A DNA stretch of 64,000 bases from Streptomyces bathyalis (GTDB lineage: Bacteria > Actinomycetota > Actinomycetes > Streptomycetales > Streptomycetaceae): positions 3,348,001 to 3,412,000 of the forward strand of contig NZ_CP048882.1 in assembly GCF_015910445.1 (NCBI RefSeq), given 5' to 3'. Shown piece after piece: positions 43,620-52,051 of this stretch (the first letter of the stretch is position 1; every line of letters starts with the position of its first letter). Under the pieces are notes generated by a model. It did no database searches. It worked only from the letters and a program-made list of their open reading frames with translations, and was not told where the DNA came from. The translations under genes were made by a program, and so were the position numbers.

Positions 43620-44165
43620 GTGTATTTCGCCGCACTGCTCGCGCGCACCGAAGACGGGTGGGAAGCGAGCGACACGGAGCTCGACGATGTGGAGACCCTG
43701 GCCGACCTGGCCGACCTGGCCCGGGAGGCCGCGACCGACGACGAGCCTGTGCTGGCCTGCATCGAGCAGGAAGGCGAGTGGTTCGGCGTCGTAAGAGTGG
43801 AGGGCGAGGACGACCCGCGTGTCTTCGTCTCGAACGCGGCCGCTGCCATGCGCAGCTCGTACGGCGAGATCCTCCTCTCGGACGAGCTCCTCGGCCGCGA
43901 GCCGGAGAACCCCGACGCGCTGGACCAGCTCGTGGACCTGGACGGCACCGAGGACGGTGAGCCGGAGTCCAAGGACACAGCCGACGGCGACGAGACCGGC
44001 CCGGAGGGGGCCGAGGGCGCACCCATCGGTCCCCTCGGTGACGCGGGCCTTCTCGCGGACCTCGGAATGGAGGACAAGACGCTGCTCACCCTCGCTCCCG
44101 AGGACGCACTGAGCGAGATCGCGGACGCGCTGGGCTGCACCGACGTCCTGGAGGCAGTGCGGTAG
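43620..44165 (+). CDS. tRNA adenosine deaminase-associated protein
   Basis: A 181-residue, very acidic protein (VYFAALLARTEDGWEASDTELDDVETLADLADLARE...) of the family encoded directly before tadA in streptomycetes. GTG 43620 has GGGAGAG upstream. It ends in a helical segment with DKTLLTLAPEDALSEIADALGC. Function unknown; the 35-bp gap suggests cotranscription with tadA. Confidence 0.85.
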   Translation: MYFAALLARTEDGWEASDTELDDVETLADLADLAREAATDDEPVLACIEQEGEWFGVVRVEGEDDPRVFVSNAAAAMRSSYGEILLSDELLGREPENPDALDQLVDLDGTEDGEPESKDTADGDETGPEGAEGAPIGPLGDAGLLADLGMEDKTLLTLAPEDALSEIADALGCTDVLEAVR

Positions 44166-44200
44166 CCCGCGCCGCCGCGGGGCGGTAGGAAACTGGCCTC

Positions 44201-44695
44201 ATGACCGACTCTCCCGTGCCCGACCCCGTCCGCGACCGCTGGCGGGAGCCGATGCGCCGCGCCCTCGACGAGGCCGGACGGGCACGGGAGAGCGGCGACG
44301 TACCGGTGGGAGCCGTGGTTCTCGGCCCCGGCGGCGAGGTGATCGGAAGCGGTCACAACGCCCGTGAGGCGTGGGGCGACCCCACCGCACACGCGGAGAT
44401 CATCGCGATCCGCGCGGCGGCGGCCACCCTCCACGGAGAGTGGCGGCTGGAAGGCTGCACCCTGCTGGTCACCCTGGAACCGTGCACGATGTGCGCGGGC
44501 GCGAGCGTGCTGTCGCGCCTGGAGCGCGTCGTCTACGGCGCTGTGGACCCGAAGGCCGGCGCCGCGGGCTCGCTGTGGGACGTCGTACGGGACCGGCGGC
44601 TCAACCACCGCCCCGAGGTGATCCACGGGGTGCTGGCCGACGAATGCGGAGCACTGCTCAAGGACTTCTTCCGCGGTTCCCCCGGCCCCTGTTGA
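44201..44695 (+). CDS. tadA: tRNA-specific adenosine-34 deaminase
   Basis: A 164-residue zinc deaminase with HAEI (catalytic Glu, zinc His) and PCTMC (two zinc cysteines). It makes inosine-34 in tRNA-Arg(ACG). The residues needed for activity are present and the length is normal. A tRNA-Ser gene follows about 100 bp later. Confidence 0.95.
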   Translation: MTDSPVPDPVRDRWREPMRRALDEAGRARESGDVPVGAVVLGPGGEVIGSGHNAREAWGDPTAHAEIIAIRAAAATLHGEWRLEGCTLLVTLEPCTMCAGASVLSRLERVVYGAVDPKAGAAGSLWDVVRDRRLNHRPEVIHGVLADECGALLKDFFRGSPGPC

Positions 44696-44793
44696 GGTCC
44701 CGCCGCCCGGCTGACGGGACGGCACGGGGTCCCCGCGGCCTCTCCCCCGAACGGATTTCGGCACACGGCACCCGTTGGGCTAGAGTGCGTCTC

Positions 44794-44878
44794 GGTAGCG
44801 TGTCCGAGCGGCCGAAGGAGCTCGCCTCGAAAGCGAGTGAGGGGCAACCCTCCGTGGGTTCAAATCCCACCGCTACCG
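44794..44878 (+). tRNA. tRNA-Ser(CGA)
   Basis: An 85-nt class II tRNA. The acceptor stem is GGTAGCG (44794-44800) with CGCTACC (44871-44877), then discriminator G. The anticodon loop CTCGAAA gives anticodon CGA, with a long variable arm and T arm GTTCAAATC. CCA is not encoded. Confidence 0.95.
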
Positions 44879-44890
44879 CTTGTGAAGTGC

Positions 44891-44933
44891 AACGACGGTG
44901 GGCCGGGTCCAGGAGACCCGGCCCACCGTCGTT
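44891..44933. terminator. Bidirectional terminator after tRNA-Ser(CGA)
   Basis: Perfect 19-bp stem (44891-44909 with 44915-44933) and a 5-nt loop. It serves the tRNA on the plus strand and the aldo/keto reductase on the minus strand. Confidence 0.9.
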
Positions 44934-44947
44934 GTGGGCGTCGTCGC

Positions 44948-45886
44948 CTATGCGCCGTTCAGCGCCGCCAGTTCGTCCTCGGTGAGTTCGGTGGATGCGC
45001 CTACCACGGCCTGCTCGACCTGTTCGACGCTGCTGACTCCGACGATCGGGGTCAGCGCCGGGCTCCCGGAGGCCAGCCAAGCAAGGACCACTTGGCCCGG
45101 TCGGAGCCCGCGCGCAGTGGCGACGCGCGTCAGCGCCTCCAGCCGTCGTTCGGTGCCGGGGTGGCGGTACTCGGTCTCGAGCGGGCGGTCGTTGCGGTCG
45201 TATCGGCCCAGGAGGGTGGCGGTGTAGACCCAGCCGTCGACCGACGGGTTGCGTCGCAGGAAGTCGAGGCCGTCCGGTGACAGCATTCCCAGCGGGATCG
45301 GCTGGCCCTCAACGGCCATGCCGCCGGCGGGCTGGAGGTAGGAGTAGCGCTGCTGGTACGCGCTTGGTTGGGGGTGGCCGGCAAGTTCGGCGGTGGCCCG
45401 GATCCGCTCGAGCAGCCAGGACGGGTGGTTCGACACGCCCCAGCGAGCGGTCAGGCCGTCACGGACCAGGCCACCGAACGTCTCGACCAGGTTCTCCACC
45501 GGAACGGTCGGGTCTTCGACGTGCGCCCAGTACAGGTCCACAGCGTCCACGCCCAGCCGCTCGAAGCTCTTTGCCATGGCTCCGCGAACGACGTCCTCGC
45601 GCAGCCCTTCGAGGTGGTCGGGGAATCCGCCGACCCGCGTGGGCTGGGCGCCGACCTTGGTACTGAGGCGGACGCGAACCCCGGGGTTGGACGCCAGCCA
45701 GCGGCCCAGCAGCGCCTCGCTCTGGCCGCCGAAGCCGGTCTCGGACATCCAGAAGCTGTAGTTGTCGGAGGTGTCGATAAAGGCTCCGCCCAGTTCGGCG
45801 TACCGGTCGAGGATGGAGAAGGCGGTCCGTTCGTCCACCTTGGTGCCGAAGTACATCGCCCCTAGGGCCATTTTGGGTAATGTCAT
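44948..45886 (-). CDS. Aldo/keto reductase
   Basis: A 312-residue TIM-barrel oxidoreductase with FIDTSDNYSFW (Asp and Tyr of the catalytic tetrad), a barrel lysine region LSTKVGAQ, and YWAHVEDPTVPVE (His). The NADP-binding end is GVSSVEQVEQAVV. ATG 45886 lies 10-20 bases downstream of a MerR-type dyad, so the leader is very short. It probably reduces small aldehydes or ketones; the substrate is unknown. Confidence 0.9.
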   Translation of the reverse strand: MTLPKMALGAMYFGTKVDERTAFSILDRYAELGGAFIDTSDNYSFWMSETGFGGQSEALLGRWLASNPGVRVRLSTKVGAQPTRVGGFPDHLEGLREDVVRGAMAKSFERLGVDAVDLYWAHVEDPTVPVENLVETFGGLVRDGLTARWGVSNHPSWLLERIRATAELAGHPQPSAYQQRYSYLQPAGGMAVEGQPIPLGMLSPDGLDFLRRNPSVDGWVYTATLLGRYDRNDRPLETEYRHPGTERRLEALTRVATARGLRPGQVVLAWLASGSPALTPIVGVSSVEQVEQAVVGASTELTEDELAALNGA

Positions 45887-46579
45887 GGCGCCATCCTCGT
45901 TGCTGGAGCACGCTCCAGGTCAAGCTGCGAGTTCACGAGAGCTGCGGATTCGTGGGGCAGGCCGCAGCGTGAACCCAGACTCGTTCCACATGCCGCACGT
46001 CGCCGGGCACCCGATGAAGCGCTGGGTCCAACGCGGGCCCCTGCCGTGCCCGCCAGGTGAATCGCCTCGCCCCCGTCCACCACACCTCGATGACCAGTGC
46101 CGAGAGCCGGAAAAGATCATCTTCACAGAGGAGTTGAGATCTCCCACGGCATGCCGACGAGCCCGGTCACCCTCCGATTACGAGACAGAACCCGTTGTTG
46201 TTCGGTAGGTTCTCCGGGCGTTGTGTCGCTTCGGTTCCGTATTCGGTCGTCCGGGCCGCAGCAGCCCGGGCGGCGTACGTGCCCGGTGTACGGGAGACGC
46301 GCGGCACGGGGCAGAGGTGCAGGTGGAGCTGCGCACGAAGTGTGCGAGGGCGCGTGAACGAGCGGGCTCTGCCGCACAGGCGGCGGCCGGATGACCGGAG
46401 GGGAGCGGGGCATCGGGACCCGGTGCACGGTCGGCTCCAGTCGCCCGCGGAGCCGGACACAAGCATGAAACGACCGCACAGCACAACTGACCAAACCGGG
46501 TGCCGGATCCAGTCGTAAAACACACGGCAGATGTCAGTGCCGGGCAATAAACTGCGACATTTCACGGGGGATCTGCTCT
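45887..46579. other. Intergenic region between the reductase and the BTAD regulator
   Basis: A 693-bp region including the MerR-type operator. Short frames on both strands have no RBS or family. The last 50 bases hold the leader of the BTAD gene (GGGGGATCTGCTCT before ATG). Confidence 0.5.
45903..45925 (-). promoter_or_regulatory. MerR-type operator of the aldo/keto reductase
   Basis: The minus strand reads CTTGACCTGGAGCGTGCTCC then AG: a TTGACC -35 followed by the perfect dyad CTGGAGC-N2-GCTCCAG. This is the known form of operators read by MerR proteins, which twist a promoter with an over-long spacer. It closely matches the operator at 59226-59255. Confidence 0.65.
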
Positions 46580-48931
46580 ATGCAGTCATCGGTTTCTGCC
46601 CCGCCTGCAGAGGCGGCGGTGTGCAAGGAGTTCGACTTCCAGGTACTGGGGCCACTCGAGGTGAGCCACAGACAGCGAGTGGTGCAGTTACCCGCAGGCC
46701 GCTTACGTGTGCTCCTGTCGTGCCTGGTGATGTCGCCGAACGAGGTCGTCTCCAGCGACACGCTGATCGATCGATTATGGGCAGACACCCCGGTGGAACG
46801 GGCACGCGGCGCGCTGCACACCTGCGTGAGACGGCTGCGCCGCCTGCTCTGCCCCGATCTGGTGCAGACGAGAGCCGGCGGATATGCCCTGCGCGTACCG
46901 GTCGAGAGCGTGGACCTGCTGCGGTTCCGGGATCTCGTCCGGCGCTCGGAAGCCGCCGGAAACGACTCCGGCGAGAAGCTGGTTCTGCTGCGCGAAGCTC
47001 TGGCGCTCCGTCGCGGCGACCCGTTCGCCGATGTCGCCTCCCCGTGGCTGGACCGCGAGGTGGTGCCCCGGCTGAACGACGAATGGCTGAGCGCCCTGAT
47101 GTGCCGCATCGACCTCGAGATGGCAGCGGGACGGCACCATGAGCTGATTCCCGAGCTGCGCAAGCTGACGACCGCCCACCCGCTGCACGAGGCGAGCTGG
47201 CAGCGTCTGATCCTGGCCCTGCACCGATGCGGTCGCCGCGCCGAGGCCCTGGAGGCGTACCAGCAGGTCCTCGCGATCCTCCGGGACGAGTTGGCGCTCG
47301 ATCCCAGCGATGAGCTGCGGGACCTGCACCGGTCCATCCTCGACGGCGGCGCGACCGCCTCCCAGGCCGGCGGCACAGGTGAGCTGGAGCCGGTCGCCGG
47401 CACGATCGTCCATCCCGCCGCCGATCCACCTGTGCAGTCGCCGCCGATCCGCCCGCAGCAGCTTCCGCCGGGCATCCCCTGTTTCACCGGCCGCACCATG
47501 GAGCTCGCCACACTGGACGGCCTGCTGCCCGCCGAACACGGTCAGTCCGCGCAGAAGTCGGCGATCGTCGTGGTCGACGGGGCGGCGGGAGCCGGAAAGA
47601 CCACCCTGGCGGTGCACTGGGCGCACCGCGTGCGCGACCGGTTTCCCGACGGGCAGCTCTACGCCGATCTCCGCGGCTACGGCATGGGCGCTCCGGTGGA
47701 GCCGACCGCGGTCCTGGAGATGTTCCTGCAAGCGCTGGGCGTTCCCGCGCAGCAGATCCCGCCGGAACTGGACGGCCGCTCCGCGCTGTTGCGCAGCACC
47801 CTGGCCGACCGGCGGGTGCTCGTGCTGCTGGACAACGCGCGCGACTCCGCGCAGGTGCGTCCGCTGCTGCCCGGCTCGCACTGCCTGGTCCTGGTCACCA
47901 GCCGTAGCCAGTTACGCGGCTTGGCCGTGCGGCAAGGCGCCTACCGCGTCGGCCTCAACTGGCTGTCCGTCGAGGAGTCGGTCACCTTGCTCGCCGGTGT
48001 CCTGGGCAAGGACCGGATCGCGGCCGAGCCGGACACCGCCGTGCAACTCGCCGGTCTGTGCGCTCATATGCCCCTGGCCCTGGCCCTGGCCGCCGAACGC
48101 ATCCACCACCTGTCCGGCCCGGGTGACCCGACGGGCCCGGCGGCCGGGCGCTCCGTCCCGCTGCACGACCTCGTCGCCGAACTCGCCGTGGAGCGGGACC
48201 GGTTGGACGTGCTCAGTGTGGGCGACGACGAGACCTCAGCGGTTCGCGGAGTCTTCTCCTGGTCCTATGACGCACTCGACACGGCCGCCGCCGGCGCCTT
48301 CCGCGTCCTCGGCCTGCACCCCGGGCCCGACATCAGCACCGAGGCGGCGGCCGTGCTCATCGGCGTCGGCACGGACCAGGCGCGGCGGCTGATGGAGGGG
48401 CTGGCGGACCGGGGTCTGCTGGAGCGGGCCGGCCGGTACCGCTACCGGTTCCACGACCTGATGCGCCTGTACGCGGCGGAACGGGCCGAGGCGGAGGAGA
48501 GCGAACCGACCCGGCTGGCCGCGCTGCATCGGGTCCTGTCCTGGTACATGCACACCGCCGAAGCGGCCGAGCGGATACTCAACCCCGGGCACCAGCACCG
48601 TCCGCCCGACCCGCCCGAGGAGGGCTGCGCACCGCTTGCCTTCTCCTCGCACGAGGAGGCGCTGCGGTGGTGTGAGACAGAGCGCGCCAATCTGATGGCC
48701 GCTGTCCGGCTCGCCTTCGAGGTGGGCGAGTACACCATCGCCTGGCGGCTACCGACCATCCTGTGGGGCTTCTTCAACCTGCGTAAACACTGGGGCGACT
48801 GGATCGAAAGCCACAGAGTGGGCCTCGCCGCTGCGCGGGCACAGGGTGACCGGTACGGCGAAGCCTCGGTGCTGACCAGCATCGGCCTCACACGGTGGGA
48901 CCAGCGGCGGCTCACCGAAGCGTCGAAGTGA
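46580..48931 (+). CDS. BTAD/NB-ARC (AfsR-like SARP) transcriptional regulator, C-terminally truncated
   Basis: A 783-residue protein with an OmpR-type winged helix (about 18-105), a BTAD domain (about 112-255) and an NB-ARC ATPase with P-loop GAAGAGKT (334-341) and LVLLDNARD. It then starts a TPR region (GDWIESHRVGLAAARAQGDRYGEASVLTSIGLTRWDQRRL) and stops at TGA 48929. In the next bases LEEASHS continues in frame and FEELGGLE continues in +1, so a nonsense codon plus a frameshift have removed the expected C-terminal TPR part. The DNA-binding, BTAD and ATPase parts are intact, so it may still act, perhaps without its usual sensing domain. It lies upstream of the aminotransferase operon. Confidence 0.85.
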   Translation: MQSSVSAPPAEAAVCKEFDFQVLGPLEVSHRQRVVQLPAGRLRVLLSCLVMSPNEVVSSDTLIDRLWADTPVERARGALHTCVRRLRRLLCPDLVQTRAGGYALRVPVESVDLLRFRDLVRRSEAAGNDSGEKLVLLREALALRRGDPFADVASPWLDREVVPRLNDEWLSALMCRIDLEMAAGRHHELIPELRKLTTAHPLHEASWQRLILALHRCGRRAEALEAYQQVLAILRDELALDPSDELRDLHRSILDGGATASQAGGTGELEPVAGTIVHPAADPPVQSPPIRPQQLPPGIPCFTGRTMELATLDGLLPAEHGQSAQKSAIVVVDGAAGAGKTTLAVHWAHRVRDRFPDGQLYADLRGYGMGAPVEPTAVLEMFLQALGVPAQQIPPELDGRSALLRSTLADRRVLVLLDNARDSAQVRPLLPGSHCLVLVTSRSQLRGLAVRQGAYRVGLNWLSVEESVTLLAGVLGKDRIAAEPDTAVQLAGLCAHMPLALALAAERIHHLSGPGDPTGPAAGRSVPLHDLVAELAVERDRLDVLSVGDDETSAVRGVFSWSYDALDTAAAGAFRVLGLHPGPDISTEAAAVLIGVGTDQARRLMEGLADRGLLERAGRYRYRFHDLMRLYAAERAEAEESEPTRLAALHRVLSWYMHTAEAAERILNPGHQHRPPDPPEEGCAPLAFSSHEEALRWCETERANLMAAVRLAFEVGEYTIAWRLPTILWGFFNLRKHWGDWIESHRVGLAAARAQGDRYGEASVLTSIGLTRWDQRRLTEASK

Positions 48932-49508
48932 CTCGAGGAGGCGAGCCACAGCCTTCGAAGAGCTGGGGGGACTCGAACGGTGCCGGAGCAGGCGATCTTC
49001 TCGGTGCGGCAGCGGTCGGCGCAGGCTGGTAACGCCGTCATGCCACTGACACATGTCATGTCGCTGACACACACCTGTCAGCGGCTGCGAGGTTTCTGAC
49101 AGCGGGCCTGTGCTCAACTGAGGCGTCCGCGAAGGGGAACCGAGCCGCACACCTCCAAGGCATGGCAAGAGCTTGTCCGCGGGGGCGCGGCGCCCGGTCA
49201 CACATCCCCCGGGCCGAGGGACACGGGAACGGGGGCACATCCAGCCACAGGTACGCGGGGATTTCTCATGCCCGGGGCCGTAACTCTCCGAAGCCGTCCG
49301 GAAGACGCCGCGGTGAGAGCGGCGGCCACGGGCGGGGGCGGGGGCGGACGGTAGCCGGGACAACCGGCCTCCCCGGATTCCCGGCCCGTCGAACGGAGTG
49401 GCGCCGGGTCCGGAATCCCGCGGACGAGGGCCGCAGTGACAGCGATGGGTCAGGGACATGGCACCTGCGTAGATGTCGGAGCACCCAAAACGTCGATCGG
49501 AAGGACCC
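48932..49508. other. Remnant TPR sequence, inverted-repeat copy and operon leader
   Basis: The first 50 bases continue the broken regulator. Inverted-repeat copy A follows (48981-49169). The rest is non-coding upstream region of the aminotransferase gene, ending with CGGAAGGACCC before ATG 49509. Confidence 0.6.
48981..49169 (+). repeat. Inverted-repeat copy A
   Basis: About 189 bp matching the complement of 60617-60786 with mostly single substitutions and an indel of about 20 bases in the middle. Shared blocks include GTGCTCAACTGAGG-type sequence, GACAGCGGGCC and CCGCACACCTCCAAGGCA. It contains several TGTCA/TGACA motifs. It directly follows the broken regulator gene and points inward. Confidence 0.85.
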
Positions 49509-50936
49509 ATGGCAGATCTCATCAGCCTCGAAGAGGCCGAGAAGCTGGACGTCGAGCACGTGCACGACCTGTACCGCACGTACATCAACAAGAGTCAGGT
49601 CCGGCTGATGACCTCCTTCGGCTTCGGCCGGGAGCTCGTCGACCACGCCGAGGGCGCCTACGTCCACACACGTGACGGCCGCAGGATCCTGGACTTCACC
49701 GGCGGTGTCGGTGTCCTCAACCACGGACACAACCACCCGCGCATCCTCGCCGCCCGCCAACGCTTCCAGGAGCAGCGGCGCATGGAGGTGCACAAGACCT
49801 ACTTCTCGCCGTACCTGGCGGCGCTGGGGCACAACCTCGCGGCGGTCCTCCCCGGTGACCTGAACCGTTCCTTCCTGCCCAACTCCGGGGCGGAGGCGGT
49901 CGAGGGCGCCGTCAAACTCGCGTACAAGTACCACGACGGGAAGCGGCAGACGGTCCTGCGCGCGGACTGCAGCTTCCACGGCAAGCTGCTCGGTTCCGGC
50001 GGGCTCACGGGCAGCGCGCAGAACACCTTCGCGTTCCCCACGATCCCCGGCATCCGCACCTTCGAGTACGGCGACATCGCGTCCGTCCGCAAGGTGATCG
50101 AGGAGACCCGCGGCGAGCGCGGACGCAGCGACGTGTACGCGCTCCTGATCGAACCGTTCAGCGCGTCCACGATCCGCTGGTGCTCCGAGGAATTCCTGCG
50201 TGAGCTGCGTGAGTTGTGCACCGCCGAGGACATCGTCCTGATCTTCGACGAGATCTACACCGGCTGGGGCAAGACCGGCAGCATGTTCCACTTCACCCGG
50301 TACGAGGGCCTGGTGCCGGACGTGGTGACGACCTCCAAGTCGTTCGGCGGCGGTAAGTCCTCCGTCTCCGCGTACGTGGCGCGCGAACCGGTCTTCCGCA
50401 AGGCCTACGACAACATGGCCGACGCCATGATGCAGAGCACGAGTACGACGTACTACGGCTTCGGCGAGGAGACCGCGACCGCCATCGAGGCCGTCGCCGT
50501 GGCGGTCGAGGACGACTACCCGGCACGCGCCCGCGCGCTGGAGGCCGTGCTCCGCCCGGGACTGGAGCGGCTCCGCGAGCGGTACCCGCAGCTGATCTCC
50601 GAAGTACGCGGCGCCGGTGCGCTGTTCGGGGTCTTCCTCTCCGGCGGCCCCAAGGTGCTGGACCTCATCGGCAAGCTGCCGGCGGGCGATCTGGCCAAGG
50701 ACCCGCTGATCCGCACGAAGATCATCACCGCCGCGGTGATCCACACCCTGTACCGCAAGCACGACGTGTACACCTACAACACCCTCAACGGCCGGAGCCC
50801 GCTGGTCGTGAGCCCGCCGCTGGTGGCGGAGCCGGACGACGCCGAGCGGTTCCTGGAGGCCCTGGACTCGACACTCGGCGAGGGCATGAACCGGCTGCTC
50901 GCCCGCTTCGTACGCGAGCGGGTGAGCTCGTGGTGA
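49509..50936 (+). CDS. Class III PLP-dependent aminotransferase
   Basis: A 475-residue aminotransferase from ATG 49509. It has the phosphate-binding PNSGAEAVEGAVKLA, catalytic-Asp FDEIYTGWGKTG and the PLP lysine in TTSKSFGGG (Lys277). Class III enzymes transfer amino groups to omega-amino acids, sugars, cyclitols or ketones. It is first in an operon whose other members handle sugars and polyprenyl phosphates, so an amino-sugar or aminocyclitol role is plausible but unproven. The next gene overlaps its end. Confidence 0.92.
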   Translation: MADLISLEEAEKLDVEHVHDLYRTYINKSQVRLMTSFGFGRELVDHAEGAYVHTRDGRRILDFTGGVGVLNHGHNHPRILAARQRFQEQRRMEVHKTYFSPYLAALGHNLAAVLPGDLNRSFLPNSGAEAVEGAVKLAYKYHDGKRQTVLRADCSFHGKLLGSGGLTGSAQNTFAFPTIPGIRTFEYGDIASVRKVIEETRGERGRSDVYALLIEPFSASTIRWCSEEFLRELRELCTAEDIVLIFDEIYTGWGKTGSMFHFTRYEGLVPDVVTTSKSFGGGKSSVSAYVAREPVFRKAYDNMADAMMQSTSTTYYGFGEETATAIEAVAVAVEDDYPARARALEAVLRPGLERLRERYPQLISEVRGAGALFGVFLSGGPKVLDLIGKLPAGDLAKDPLIRTKIITAAVIHTLYRKHDVYTYNTLNGRSPLVVSPPLVAEPDDAERFLEALDSTLGEGMNRLLARFVRERVSSW

Positions 50937-52051
50937 AGGACACGGACGCCCCCGACGACCCGCCGTCGCCGGAGAGTTCGGGCCTCCCCGGCCTCCCCGG
51001 CCTGCCCGTCCATGTCGCCGTGACCGGAGCGGCCGGCGTGCTCGGCGGCCGTCTCGTGGACCGGCTGCTGGAATCGGGCGCCCAGCTCCGCGCGTTCGAC
51101 CTGCGGGAGGTGCCCGCGAAGCCCGGACTGAAGGCGTTCACCGGCGACATTCGTGATCCGCGGGCGCTCGCCGAGGCGTTCGAGGGCGCGGACGCCGTCG
51201 TGCACTGCGCCTCCGCGCTGCCCAGCTATCCCGAGGCCGACATCCGGTCGATCGTCGTCGACGGCACCACCACGGTGCTGGAGGCGGCCCGCACCGCGGC
51301 GGTGCCGCGGGTGGTGCACGTCTCCTCCACCGCCGTGTACGGGCTGCCGAAGCTGGTGCCGACGCCCGAGGAGCACCCGCACGAGCCCGTCGACCCGTAC
51401 AGCCGCGCGAAGGCGGCGGCGGAGGAGGTGGCCGAGCGTTTCCGGGCGGACGGGATGTGCCTGCCGGTGATCCGGCCCAAGACCTTCGTGGGGCCGGGCC
51501 GGATGGGCCTGTTCGACATGCTCTTCCAATGGGCCGAGGAGGGCCGGCACTTCCCCGTGCTCGGGAAGGGCGACGTCCGTATCCAGATGCTCGGACTCGA
51601 CGACCTCGTGGACGCGCTGCTGGAGGTGCTGCGCGCCCCGGACGACGTGGCCTGCGACACGTACAACATCGGCGCCGCCGAATTCGGCACGCTGCGCGAG
51701 GACTTCCAGTGCGTGCTGGACGCGGCCGGGCACGGCCGCCGTGTGGTGCCGATGCCCGCAGGCCCGGCGGTCGCCGTGCTGCGCACGCTGGAGCGGACGA
51801 AGCTGTCCCCCGTGTACGGCCGGCTGGTCTCCAAGCTGCTCGCCGACTCGTACGTCAGCGTCGACAAGGTCCGCGACAAGCTCGGGTTCCGTCCGCGACT
51901 GTCCAATCAGGACGCCGTGCTCCGTACGTACGACTGGTGGCGCACGCAGCGCGCGGCCGCCACGGGCGGCACGGCGGGCAAGGGTGCCGGACGGACCAGT
52001 ACGGACCCGTGGAAGCAGGGCGTGCTCGGACTCGCGAAGGTGTTCTTCTGA
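50930..52051 (+). CDS. NAD-dependent epimerase/dehydratase (extended SDR)
   Basis: A 373-residue protein with a short acidic and Pro-rich lead, the Rossmann motif VTGAAGVLGG (31-40), VVHCASALP, the Ser of HVSSTAVYG, and the active-site YSRAK (Tyr157, Lys161). It probably epimerises, reduces or dehydrates a nucleotide sugar or polyprenyl-linked sugar. It overlaps the aminotransferase by seven bases and the next gene by one (TGATG). Confidence 0.9.
   Translation: MVKDTDAPDDPPSPESSGLPGLPGLPVHVAVTGAAGVLGGRLVDRLLESGAQLRAFDLREVPAKPGLKAFTGDIRDPRALAEAFEGADAVVHCASALPSYPEADIRSIVVDGTTTVLEAARTAAVPRVVHVSSTAVYGLPKLVPTPEEHPHEPVDPYSRAKAAAEEVAERFRADGMCLPVIRPKTFVGPGRMGLFDMLFQWAEEGRHFPVLGKGDVRIQMLGLDDLVDALLEVLRAPDDVACDTYNIGAAEFGTLREDFQCVLDAAGHGRRVVPMPAGPAVAVLRTLERTKLSPVYGRLVSKLLADSYVSVDKVRDKLGFRPRLSNQDAVLRTYDWWRTQRAAATGGTAGKGAGRTSTDPWKQGVLGLAKVFF

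Noticed and set aside
45887..46565. Short frames in the region before the BTAD regulator
   Set aside because: Overlapping frames on both strands with Cys/Arg-rich translation, no RBS and no family match.
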